A stretch of DNA of 17,360 nt, from positions 1 through 17,360 of the forward strand of contig JAEWFG010000194.1 in NCBI GenBank assembly GCA_023388935.1, read 5' to 3'. Under the pieces are notes generated by a model. It saw only the letters and a list, made by a program, of their open reading frames with translations, searched no databases and was not told the origin of the DNA. The DNA comes from Pseudomonadota bacterium (lineage in GTDB: Bacteria > Pseudomonadota > Alphaproteobacteria > Rhizobiales > Xanthobacteraceae). The first letter of the stretch is position 1. Every line of letters begins with the position of its first letter. Below, in pieces: positions 1-7,794 of the stretch. The translations under genes and the position numbers were made by a program.

Positions 1-127
1 TTCGTCACCCGGGCGACATCATCCCGGAATGATGGGCGACATCATCTCGGAATGGGTGGGCGACTTCAAATCGGAATGGTGGGCGAGATCATCTCGGAAT
101 GGTGGGCGACATCGAGCGGAATCCGCA
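1..127. mobile_element. Terminal part of an insertion sequence, probably IS21 family
   Basis: Position 127 is the point where phosphoketolase homology stops. Left of it lie tandem copies of a motif of the form GGGCGACATCATCTCGGAAT, which is not phosphoketolase sequence. IS21-family elements carry several copies of a short repeat inside their termini and end in CA; the last repeat here ends with CA at 126-127, immediately next to the xfp codons. The transposase genes (istA/istB) would lie left of the window and cannot be seen. The family assignment rests on remembered terminal architecture, not on a transposase. Confidence 0.6.
11..127. repeat. Five tandem 23-24 bp direct repeats (IS terminal repeats)
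   Basis: Units begin with GGGCGA at 11, 34, 58, 81 and 104, giving periods of 23, 24, 23 and 23 bp. Most units continue ...CATCATCTCGGAAT; the unit at 58 has CTTCAAATCGGAAT, and the last, outermost unit has diverged to CATCGAGCGGAATC. There are no unique spacers, so this is not a CRISPR array. The natural reading is a set of transposase-binding repeats at an IS end. Confidence 0.85.
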
Positions 128-2108
128 GCTGGAGTTTCATCAGATTAACGACATTGATGACCCGCACCTTCAACTCAGGCGCGTGCTTTCGAAGGAGATC
201 GACCGCAGCAAGCGTCTCCAGCGTTGGTACATCACCGCAGCAGGCCATCACGACATCGGGGTCGCCGCCCCGGTCGTTGCTGGCCCACTCCCAGATGCCG
301 AGGCCTGCCTGGCAGTGCTTGACCGCCTGATCCATGGTTAGCCATTGGGGAGCAGGCTGCTTGCCCGCGACGACGACGTTGATGTAGTTGCGGCTACGAA
401 GGCAATGATCGGTCACCGATAGCAGGCAATTGGCGTCAGGCGGCAGATAGACGCGGATAACCTCGGCCTTCTTATTCACGACATGGTCGATGAATCCGGG
501 GTCCTGATGGCTAAAGCCGTTGTGGTCCTGGCGCCAGACATGACTTGACAACAGGTAGTTCAGCGAGCCGATCGGCCGCCGCCAAGGAATGTGATTGCAC
601 ACCTTCAGCCACTTGGCATGCTGGTTCAACATCGAATCAACGATGTGAATGAACGCCTCATAGCAGGAGAAGAAGCCGTGACGGCCCGTGAGGAGATAGC
701 CCTCGAGCCAGCCCTGGCATTGGTGTTCGCTAAGCATCTCCATGATCCGCCCGCCGGGAGCCAGATGGTCGTCCCAGGGATGGACATCCGCAACCCAGGC
801 ACGATTGGTGACCTCGAGCACGTCCTGCCAGCGGTTCGAGTTATTTTCGTCGGGACTGAACAGCCTGAAATTGCCTTGCTCCATGTTCAGCTTCATCACG
901 TCGCGTAGAAATCGGCCCATGACTCGCGTGGATTCGGCCATGACGGCGCCCGGCGCGGTGACCTCAACAGCGTAGTCGCGGAAATTCGGCAAGCGCAGTT
1001 CGCGCAATAGTAAACCGCCGTTGGTGTGCGGATTGGCGCTCATGCGCCGGCCGCGTTGAGGAGGAAGATCCGCCAGCTCGGGGCGGAGCCGACCGTTGCT
1101 GTCGAAGAGCTCCGCAGGCCGGTAGCTCTTCATCCACTGTTCAAGAATGCGCACGTGTGCGGCATTCTCGTGCATCTCCCCCATCGGAACTTGGTGCGAG
1201 CGCCAGTAGTCCTCCGTCCGCTTCCCATCGATTTCTTTCGGGCACGTCCAGCCCTTCGGTGTGCGAAGCACGATCATCGGCCAGCGCGGGCGGTCGCTGA
1301 AACCCTTTTGACGTGCATCCGATTTCATGTGTTGAATTTCACCGATGACCTTGTCCAGGGTTGCGGCCATCAGCTCATGCATTTTTTCCGGTTCGCTCCC
1401 CTCGACGAAATATGGAGTATAGCCATAGCCGCGAAACAACTGATCCAGCTCCTCGTGGCTGATCCGGGCGAGGATGGAGGGATTGGCAATCTTGTAGCCG
1501 TTGAGATGAAGAATCGGCAGAACTGCGCCGTCGCTAGCTGGATCCAGAAGCTTATTGGAATGCCAGCTCGTCGCCAGAGGTCCGGTCTCCGCCTCGCCAT
1601 CGCCCACAACACAGGCCACGATCAAATCAGGATTATCGAAGGCGGCTCCATAAGCGTGTGAAAGGGCGTAGCCGAGCTCACCGCCTTCGTGAATTGAACC
1701 TGGCGTCTCCGGCGCAACATGGCTGGGAATGCCGCCCGGGAAGGAGAATTGAGTGAACAGGCGCTTCATGCCTTGTTCATCACGAGAAATATTCGGATAC
1801 ACCTCGCTATAAGTCCCCTCGAGGTAGGCGTTCGCGACCAGACCGGGACCGCCATGCCCCGGCCCCGTGATGTAGATCATGTCGAGATCGCGTTGCTTGA
1901 TCACCCGGTTCAGGTGAACGTAGACGAAATTCAAGCCCGGCGTTGTCCCCCAATGGCCGAGAAGCCGCGGCTTGATGTGGTCCTTTGTGAGCGGTTCCTT
2001 GAGCAACGGATTGTCATAGAGATAGATCTGGCCGACGGAGAGATAGTTGGCGGCCCGCCAATACGCATCGATCAACGCCCGCTCTTTATCGGACAGTGCG
2101 GTTGCCAT
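66..2108 (-). CDS. xfp: Phosphoketolase (Xfp), C-terminus truncated by an IS end
   Basis: The family is TPP-dependent and cleaves xylulose-5-phosphate and/or fructose-6-phosphate with phosphate to acetyl-phosphate plus glyceraldehyde-3-phosphate or erythrose-4-phosphate in the cytoplasm. The 680-residue frame shows the family N-terminus (LLGHWGTTPGLNF, GPGHGGPGLVANAYLEG), the substrate loop with SFPGGIPSHVAPETPGS, and the TPP-binding motif GDGEAETGPLATSWHSNK with its GDG at about residue 169. Phosphoketolases are usually about 790-820 aa. Here similarity ends at VVNLMKLQ; about 660 residues are native and the last 20 or so come from the IS repeats up to a TGA at 66-68. The break falls in the C-terminal XFP_C domain, so activity is doubtful. 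The start at 2108 has a strong GAGGAGGAG ribosome site. It lies 137 bp downstream of the GH65 gene on the same strand and is probably cotranscribed with it. Confidence 0.93.
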   Translation of the reverse strand: MATALSDKERALIDAYWRAANYLSVGQIYLYDNPLLKEPLTKDHIKPRLLGHWGTTPGLNFVYVHLNRVIKQRDLDMIYITGPGHGGPGLVANAYLEGTYSEVYPNISRDEQGMKRLFTQFSFPGGIPSHVAPETPGSIHEGGELGYALSHAYGAAFDNPDLIVACVVGDGEAETGPLATSWHSNKLLDPASDGAVLPILHLNGYKIANPSILARISHEELDQLFRGYGYTPYFVEGSEPEKMHELMAATLDKVIGEIQHMKSDARQKGFSDRPRWPMIVLRTPKGWTCPKEIDGKRTEDYWRSHQVPMGEMHENAAHVRILEQWMKSYRPAELFDSNGRLRPELADLPPQRGRRMSANPHTNGGLLLRELRLPNFRDYAVEVTAPGAVMAESTRVMGRFLRDVMKLNMEQGNFRLFSPDENNSNRWQDVLEVTNRAWVADVHPWDDHLAPGGRIMEMLSEHQCQGWLEGYLLTGRHGFFSCYEAFIHIVDSMLNQHAKWLKVCNHIPWRRPIGSLNYLLSSHVWRQDHNGFSHQDPGFIDHVVNKKAEVIRVYLPPDANCLLSVTDHCLRSRNYINVVVAGKQPAPQWLTMDQAVKHCQAGLGIWEWASNDRGGDPDVVMACCGDVPTLETLAAVDLLRKHAPELKVRVINVVNLMKLQLRIPLDVAHHSEMISPTIPI

Positions 2109-2233
2109 TATCTCCTCCTCTTGTGTTATTGAACTGGCGTCAGCCGACGCGGCCTATGGCGCCTATCAAATCCTGGTGCCGCTCGCGGCCACCTGACCTT
2201 CGCTCGGTGAACTCGGACTGAGTTAGTTCAAAA

Positions 2234-2253
2234 TCAAATGCCCCCTCATTTGA
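2234..2253 (-). terminator. Weak hairpin spanning the GH65 stop codon
   Basis: A 7-bp perfect inverted repeat (TCAAATG / CATTTGA) with a 6-nt loop overlaps the GH65 stop codon, and on the minus strand it is followed by TTTT. The stem is AT-rich and short, so it could be a weak or attenuating terminator between GH65 and xfp, or chance. Confidence 0.22.
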
Positions 2254-4516
2254 AGGGACACACCATTCCCCGCCCGCACGAGACTTTCTCGCGGCGGTCG
2301 TTCACGTGAACGGCCATTGCGTCACCGGCTTCCAGGGTCGCATGGAAAAGCTTTTCCGTTCCGTTGACGCCGATCCTGAGACGACGGCCACGCCAGTGAA
2401 TGCCAAATTTCAGGGTTCTCCAACTTGCAGGCAGCCTCGGATTGAAGGCGATCCCGTCGTTTTGCAATGACAACCCTGCAAAGCCAAAAACTGTCGTCAG
2501 CCACGTGCCACCGAGAGCCGCCATGTGCAGCCCCCCAGCAATCGTCGTGTGGTTGTCTGCCAGATCGATCGCCACCGCCTGCTGGAAATAGCGCAGCGCC
2601 AGTTCCGAGTGCCCCAGCCGAGCGGCGACCATCCCATGCATCGCGCCGCTGAGCGAACTGCCGTGACCGCAACGCGGCTCGTAGTAGTGGAAATTCGTTC
2701 TTCCGCTGTCGGCGGGGAATTCCTCCGGCAACAGCCCGAGAAGCGCTACAACATCCGCCTGTTTAACGACTTTGGAACGCTGCGTTCGCTCCCGCCCAAG
2801 CACCACGTCCATCGGCACTGATCGACCGGCGTAGCTCGCAAGATCAATCTCCTCAAGGTCAAAGAAGCCGGCGAACTGCTCGAACAGTCCCGTTTGAGAA
2901 TTCCAGCCGGTGAACATCGTTTCGGCGACGTTCCGCCACAACACGAGCTCGGCATCCTCCAACCCAAGCCGGTGCGACAGGCCTGCCCAGCGGTCGGGCC
3001 AGCGTTCGCGCAACAACACGGCCACCTCAAGCGCCCGCCGAATATTCCAGCGCGCCATGACATTGGTGTACGCGTTATCGTCTACATGCTCGTGATACTC
3101 ATCCGGTCCAATAACACCGCGAATATGGCAGTAGCCGTCCTGCTCCGGCTGAGCGCGGCTCGACCAAAACCGGCCCGTCTCGAGGAGAATCTCAGCGCCG
3201 GCGTCGAGGAGGAAGTCTACATCCTGCGTTGCCTGCCAGTATTGCCAAACGGCGTAGGCAACGTCTGCGGTGATGTGCTGCTCCTGCTTGCCGCAAAGGA
3301 TATCGACTATATGGCCGTCCGAATCAACGACCTGGTCCGGCGTGGCCTCCGTGCCCGTGTCCGCAGATTCCCAAGCGTACATGGCGCCACGCCATCCCAT
3401 CCGAGCGGCCTTCTGCCGCGCGCCGTCAATGGTGCAGAAACGATACTCGAGTAACGCGCGGGCTGCTTCAGGCCAAGTGAAAACATAGAACGGAAGCAAG
3501 TAGATTTCCGTGTCCCAAAAGACATGCCCATGATAGTCGTCACCTGTGAGCCCGCGTGCTCCGATGGAAACGCGTTCATCGGCCGGATTAGCCGCGCTGT
3601 TCAGATGATAGGCAGCGAAACGCAAGGCCTGCTCGGCGCGCGCGTCGCCTTCAACCGCGATATCGCTGAAGCGCCATCGATCGGACCAAGACGCCTCGTG
3701 CTCTTGGACGACCTTGCGCCAGCCCGCCTGCCGGGCGTCGCCGAGCCTTTCCGATGCGACGCGGCCAGGATCCGCATCCTCTGCATCGGCTCGTGTCACG
3801 GCCGTAAGCCCCGCAAGACAAGCTGTCTGGCCCGGACACGTTTTCCAATGCCAGGACCACATGAACGGGCCGGATGTCGTCGGCACAATCTCGGAACCGT
3901 CGACCTCCAAAGACAACGCGGCAGCCATTGCGACGCGCTTACCAGAGTACTTGGTCCGCCATACCCCGAGATCCTGCTCGATCCGCTCTGCCTTGAGCCA
4001 GACGCCCAGGCCCTCAAACGAGGCTTCTACTGCGACCTCAATATCTCCTTCCTCTATTTTTAATTCGATGACCTGGAGCCCGATTGCCCGATCGCTAAGC
4101 GATAGGAGCTGCAACGTCCTCGCTCCCACAACTATGGCGGCATGCTCGATCAGGCGGCTTGCGGTAAACAATATACCCCGGCGCATATCGAGTGTCGTGC
4201 GATGTGAAATCGCCTCGGCGGGGTGGCGAACGAGTGGGCCGCCCGGAAGCATAATTCGGATCTGCTGCCATCCTGGGGCGGGAACAAGTGCAGGTATGGG
4301 CTGCTCGGGACCGGGTATGTCGAATAGACCAGCCAGGTAAGCGCGCTGCGGAACGACCCAGCGCTCTCCACGACTGACCGGCCGGCCGGCGCGCAGGCCC
4401 ACTAAGCCATTGCTGATTGAAAATCGAGACTCATAGATCGGTTCTCGAAGCGGATCGTAACCTTGCGCAGCGAGCACCCAAGCGAGCTCGGGAGTCGGTT
4501 CGAGCAAGCTTTCCAT
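2246..4516 (-). CDS. Glycoside hydrolase family 65 protein (maltose/kojibiose/trehalose phosphorylase-like)
   Basis: GH65 enzymes mostly phosphorolyse alpha-glucosidic disaccharides to beta-glucose-1-phosphate plus glucose in the cytoplasm; a few are hydrolases. This 756-aa protein has the family length and order: N-terminal beta-sandwich (roughly residues 20-270), linker, (alpha/alpha)6 barrel (about 320-690) and a small C-terminal sheet. The catalytic acid is Glu473 in GPDEYHEHVDDNAYTN; KVVKQADVV and the phosphate-site-like GHGSSLSGAMHG follow. No signal peptide is seen. Exact substrate cannot be read from sequence. The start at 4516 is preceded by GGAG at good spacing. A FixK/FNR box lies 104 bp upstream, and xfp follows on the same strand, so glucose-phosphate production may feed a phosphoketolase route. 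The reading frame is clean, unlike the neighbouring plus-strand genes. Confidence 0.93.
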   Translation of the reverse strand: MESLLEPTPELAWVLAAQGYDPLREPIYESRFSISNGLVGLRAGRPVSRGERWVVPQRAYLAGLFDIPGPEQPIPALVPAPGWQQIRIMLPGGPLVRHPAEAISHRTTLDMRRGILFTASRLIEHAAIVVGARTLQLLSLSDRAIGLQVIELKIEEGDIEVAVEASFEGLGVWLKAERIEQDLGVWRTKYSGKRVAMAAALSLEVDGSEIVPTTSGPFMWSWHWKTCPGQTACLAGLTAVTRADAEDADPGRVASERLGDARQAGWRKVVQEHEASWSDRWRFSDIAVEGDARAEQALRFAAYHLNSAANPADERVSIGARGLTGDDYHGHVFWDTEIYLLPFYVFTWPEAARALLEYRFCTIDGARQKAARMGWRGAMYAWESADTGTEATPDQVVDSDGHIVDILCGKQEQHITADVAYAVWQYWQATQDVDFLLDAGAEILLETGRFWSSRAQPEQDGYCHIRGVIGPDEYHEHVDDNAYTNVMARWNIRRALEVAVLLRERWPDRWAGLSHRLGLEDAELVLWRNVAETMFTGWNSQTGLFEQFAGFFDLEEIDLASYAGRSVPMDVVLGRERTQRSKVVKQADVVALLGLLPEEFPADSGRTNFHYYEPRCGHGSSLSGAMHGMVAARLGHSELALRYFQQAVAIDLADNHTTIAGGLHMAALGGTWLTTVFGFAGLSLQNDGIAFNPRLPASWRTLKFGIHWRGRRLRIGVNGTEKLFHATLEAGDAMAVHVNDRREKVSCGRGMVCPFK

Positions 4517-4590
4517 TTCCGTACTCCAGCCGTAGGTCGGAACGACTCGAGAGGCGGCGCGATCCTGTTCTTTCGGACCGCCGTGCCGCT

Positions 4591-4633
4591 ACTTGTAAAC
4601 CTTCTCTGCATGGGAGCATTTGACATGGATCAA
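4591..4633 (-). promoter_or_regulatory. FixK/FNR-type promoter of the GH65-xfp operon
   Basis: TTGACATGGATCAA at 4620-4633 fits TTGA-N6-TCAA, the FixK/FNR operator. Reading on the minus strand, a TACAAG hexamer at 4597-4592 lies where the -10 of a class II promoter should be, with transcription predicted near 4585 and the GH65 start codon at 4516. The operator is seen directly; the transcription start is inferred from spacing. Confidence 0.65.
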
Positions 4634-4959
4634 TCACTCTGGCGCGGATAATGTGTTCTGATGTTTGTGCCGATGCGAAGCGCTATGACCCATGGTCCCG
4701 GCTCCAATATGGACTCGGCAGAAATCGAAACGGTAGGGCCAAGCGCGTTATAGCTTCCGGCCACTTTGCTCGCAGCTCATGTGCCGTTACGGAGTGCGCC
4801 TACGAGCGCGAGAAGAACTGGAAATCTCAATTCCCGTTGCGCAGCAACGTATGTTGATCGGCCGGCTCGGGCGCGCGCAACCGGAATAGTAGAATAGAAG
4901 TCGAGCGATTCTGGTCCGCTGTTGCCGGGCTGTCATTATCAGGAAGGAGCGCCTAGACA
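4634..4959. other. Intergenic stretch without a recognisable gene
   Basis: This is the divergent region between the GH65 promoter and the MFS pseudogene. It holds an open frame of 68 codons (4651-4857, plus strand) with no recognisable motif, a Cys-rich composition and no convincing ribosome site. I see no second FixK box, tRNA or clear terminator. An AAGGAGCG ribosome site for the MFS gene lies at its right edge. Confidence 0.5.
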
Positions 4960-6194
4960 ATGACGGTCGCGCGACAGCCGCTCGATACAGACGCTGCTCC
5001 GTCCGGTCAAAGCCTACGCGCGCTCGACGCCGTTAACTTTTTTGTGGGAGGTACTCTGGCCGGCTTTGGACCGTTCGTGGCGCTCTTTCTCGGCGGGCAG
5101 GGCTGGGCCCCAGAGAATATCGGCTTTGTCCTGACCTTGGGCGGTGTCGCCGGATTGCTGGCGCAATACCCGGGCGGCGAGTTGCTTGATGCGGCACGGT
5201 CGAAGCGGCTGGTGCTCGGCTCGGGCCTGATTATCGTAGGGCTCAGTGCTCTTTTGATCGGATTTTGGCCAACCTTCGGTGTAAGTCGTGGTCGCTCTGG
5301 TGTTACAAGGCGCCACGGGCGGATTGATCGGGCCCGCCATTCCTGCCGTGAGCTTGGGCCTCGTCGGCCAGCCGGCCTTGGCCGAGAGACTTGGGCGTAA
5401 TCAACGCTTCCAGTCCGCTGGGAGCTTGGTGGCCGCTGGACTCATGGGCGCGCTCGGATATTTCCTGTCAAACCGGCTCATATTTTTCGCCGCGGCGCTT
5501 CTCGTCGTTCCGGCCCTCGTCGCTCTCGGCCGAATCCGCGCCGGCGACATTGATTTGGACGCTCGGTCGGCAGCCCCGACCACCATGACCCCACTCCTCC
5601 ACCGCGAGCGCGACGCGCGATGCTCTGGAAGGACCACTCTCTCGTCACCTTTGCCGCTTGTCTCTTCCTGTTCCAGATGGCCAATGCGTCGATACTGCCA
5701 CTGATCGGCGGAATATTGCCTCACTACATGGAGCGGTACTCTTCGTTCACCATGTCGGCGCTGGTTATCGTGCCACAGATTTGGTGGTGTTAACGGCACC
5801 ATGGATCGGTCGCCAGGCTCAGGAGTGGGGCCGCCGCCCATTTTTGCTCGGCGCCTTCGGTGCGTTGCCGGCTCGTCTACTGGTGCTCTTGCTGATCCCC
5901 AAGCCTGTCCTCGTCATTGCCGCCCAGCTCCTGGACGGCATCGGCGGGACCGTGCTTGGAGTCCTGCAGCCGTTGATCATCGCCGACCTTACCGGAGGCA
6001 CTGGCCGGTTCAACCTCGCCCAAGGATTTGTCGGTACCGCTTCTGGCCTCGGCGCTTCGCTCAGCACGACGGTATCCGGTTTGATCGTCGGAAGGTTCGG
6101 CCTAACAGTCGGCTTCGCGTCCCTCACGATGATCGCGTTGGTCGCACTGCTCGTCGTATGGGGCTTGATGCCCGAGACGAAAAAGAAGGCTTAG
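4960..6194 (+). pseudogene. MFS transporter pseudogene with three frameshifts
   Basis: Joined across frames, the region encodes a major facilitator superfamily permease of about 410 aa: an N-terminal half with hydrophobic helices (FVGGTLAGFGPFVALFLGG, GFVLTLGGVAGLLAQYPGG) and a C-terminal half (WKDHSLVTFAACLFLFQMAN, then GRRPFLLGAFGALPARLLVL through VALLVVWGLMPETKKKA). The start at 4960 has an AGGAGCG ribosome site. Breaks are an extra base near 5284, a shift between about 5590 and 5618, and a missing base near 5780, where the frame otherwise meets TAA. The three pieces each retain clear transmembrane character, so inactivation seems recent. The substrate is unknown. Neighbouring plus-strand genes are also broken while the flanking minus-strand genes are intact, arguing against poor sequence quality. 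Confidence 0.85.
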
Positions 6195-6352
6195 CCGTTT
6201 GGGTATCGCGCGTCGGCGGGTGTAAGCAGGGTCATCGTTAGGCGCCACTTCGCATTGATCGCAGAAAGCGCGCGGCAGCCAAATGAGATGCCCAGCGAAG
6301 AAATCTGCAATATTGATTGGTCCCTCAGCATCGAATGAGCAGCAGATGAACG

Positions 6353-7030
6353 ATGCACGATGTGGTCTTCCTCTTTGACGTCGACAATACGCTGATCGAC
6401 AACGACCGGATCCAGCAGGATCTGCGTGACCATCTCGAGGGGAGCTACGGCCGCGCCGTGCGCGAGCGCTATTTAGCGATCTTTGACGAACTATGGGCCA
6501 AGCGCGGCCACGCCGAATGTATCGGCGCCCTCGAATGCTACCGCGCAGAGAAGCTGCACGATCCGACGCTCTTCCGCATGGCGAACTGGCTGCTCGACTA
6601 CCCATTCGCCGAGCGCCTCAACATCGGCGCGCTCGAAGCCGTCGCGCATGTCCGGCAATGGGGTCTGCCCGTGGTCCTGTCGGATGGAGACGCCGTGTTT
6701 CAGGCACGCAAGGTCGAGCGCTCGGACCTCTGGAAGGCATTCGACAGCAGGATGTTGATCTACATTCACAAAGAAGGCGAGCTTGGCGACGTCGAACGTC
6801 TCTGTCCGGCGACGCATTATGTACTCGTTGACGACAAGCTGCGCATCCTCATGCAGTGAAGGAGCAATGGAGAGCGCGTGACGACCGTATTTCCGCGTCA
6901 AGGCCACTTTGCTCACGACATGCAGATCCTAGCTTACAGGGCTTGCAGGCCGACGGATGTAACCGTCGAGGCGGTTGCTGAAGTTGCGACGCTCGCGCGT
7001 GAGACGCTGTTCGGGAGCCAATCACCTTGA
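6353..7030 (+). pseudogene. HAD-superfamily hydrolase, interrupted near the 3' end
   Basis: A 169-residue intact frame (6353-6859) carries the HAD motif I FDVDNTL (nucleophile Asp9, general acid Asp11), motif II in VVLSDGD and the acidic motif IV in VLVDDKLRI. The frame meets TGA at 6857-6859, but the same frame resumes at 6878 with VTTVFPRQGHFAHDMQIL and ends at 7028-7030. Between 6851 and 6877 the expected family sequence (AVKEQWRAR) is readable one frame over, so a 1-base and a 2-base deletion flank this segment. The result is a truncated protein unless the stop is bypassed; the core HAD motifs are all before the stop. Phosphatase-like function is likely and the substrate unknown. The ribosome site is weak (GAGCAGCAG). 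Confidence 0.75.
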
Positions 7031-7090
7031 GCAGAGCGGTGAGCCGGACCCTGATCTGGATCAGCCCTATCGCGGATCAAGCCTGTACGT

Positions 7091-7180
7091 CGGGATGAGC
7101 GGATCGCCCGGCTGAACCTAATCCGGCATCTGCTCGACAGCGTACCCCACCCTACGATCGCATTCACACAGATCTGCTGA
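7091..7180 (+). pseudogene. Possible short remnant of a polyphosphate kinase 2 C-terminus
   Basis: Between the HAD remnant and the convergent 141-aa gene (7031-7269) no intact gene is visible. One 29-codon stretch reads RIARLNLIRHLLDSVP, which resembles the conserved RARLN-I-HLL segment near the end of PPK2 proteins. Nothing upstream in any frame confirms it. This is a weak, memory-based resemblance. Confidence 0.22.
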
Positions 7181-7269
7181 AGGATCCCAAATCGCAGCCC
7201 ACGGGCGCAAGCGAAAATCTAGGCGCAGGCTGACGCCACAGACTGACTTGCTCACGCGCTTTCGATTGA

Positions 7270-7695
7270 TCAGGTACGCTTCGTTTCCTCGGCTCTGCGG
7301 CGCGCTTCTACGGCATCGAGAACAGCCAATTGAGCCTGTTCGACGGCTGCGACTGCGTAATCAATGGCAAAGCTGGCGTCGACCTCGAGAAAATCTGCCC
7401 GATCCTCTGTTCGCCGGATATCCATTTTGTGTTTGGCTTGGGCGACGTACTTGGCCAGGTCACTCATGTCCGAAGTGATTTTGGCCTGAAGCTCCGCCCA
7501 GTCGCGCGATGCCCCGTCAGCAACCGTCTTCACCTGCTGGTTGATTTTCTTCACTGCAGATTGGGCCGCAACAATCGCTTGTGCCTTCCTGGCTTCGATT
7601 TTGTCTCGCGCCTCCCCTTCTGCCTGGGCAAATGCATCTTCAACATTGTGGGCGCGCCGCGACAGTTCGGCAAGTTGTTCGGATAGCGGTTTCAT
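7270..7695 (-). CDS. Hypothetical 141-aa helical, coiled-coil-like protein under a FixK-type promoter
   Basis: I do not recognise the family. The sequence is almost wholly helix-forming, rich in Ala, Glu, Lys, Gln and Arg, with no Cys, no signal peptide and no transmembrane segment. Heptad-like patterns run through residues about 5-90 (AEGEARDKIEARKAQ, SAVKKINQQVKTVAD), followed by an acidic part and an Ala-rich C-terminal helix (AVAAVEQAQLAVLDAVEARRR). Such composition is shared by phasins and by small structural or stress proteins. An in-frame upstream ATG at 7764 exists, but ATG 7695 is preferred because GGAGGAGCGACA lies just before it and the FixK box would otherwise fall inside the gene. 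It is the only intact gene inside the decayed stretch 4960-8772, which suggests selection for it. Confidence 0.8.
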   Translation of the reverse strand: MKPLSEQLAELSRRAHNVEDAFAQAEGEARDKIEARKAQAIVAAQSAVKKINQQVKTVADGASRDWAELQAKITSDMSDLAKYVAQAKHKMDIRRTEDRADFLEVDASFAIDYAVAAVEQAQLAVLDAVEARRRAEETKRT

Positions 7696-7723
7696 TGTCG
7701 CTCCTCCTGATAAACTTATACTT

Positions 7724-7764
7724 ATTTTAACTACGGCACGCCGGTCGCGATTGACCCAGATCAA
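7724..7764 (-). promoter_or_regulatory. FixK/FNR-type promoter of the 141-aa gene
   Basis: TTGACCCAGATCAA at 7751-7764 matches TTGA-N6-TCAA. On the minus strand the hexamer TAAAAT (7729-7724) sits where a class II -10 element is expected, predicting transcription from about 7716, 21 nt before the ATG at 7695. The site could also act rightward on the MaoC-Pta remnant, but no good -10 element was seen there. Confidence 0.68.
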
Positions 7765-7794
7765 GTCTGTAAGAATGGGACCCGATTTGAGAGC

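Noticed and set aside
11..127. Regularly repeated units that could suggest a CRISPR array
   Set aside because: Units are directly adjacent with no unique spacers, and the array ends exactly where the xfp homology begins, which fits an IS terminus.
1026..1661. 211-codon plus-strand open frame
   Set aside because: It lies wholly opposite conserved phosphoketolase codons and shows no family motif; it is a high-GC antisense frame.
2109..2233. Separate FixK box for xfp
   Set aside because: TTGAACTGGCGTCAG-like sequence near 2128 lacks the second TCAA half site; no match to TTGA-N6-TCAA was found here.
3524..4340. Long plus-strand open frames opposite the GH65 gene
   Set aside because: The minus strand encodes conserved GH65 sequence throughout; the antisense frames have no motif or ribosome site.
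4651..4857. 68-codon plus-strand open frame in the GH65-MFS intergenic region
   Set aside because: No recognisable motif, odd composition and no clear ribosome site; treated as non-coding.
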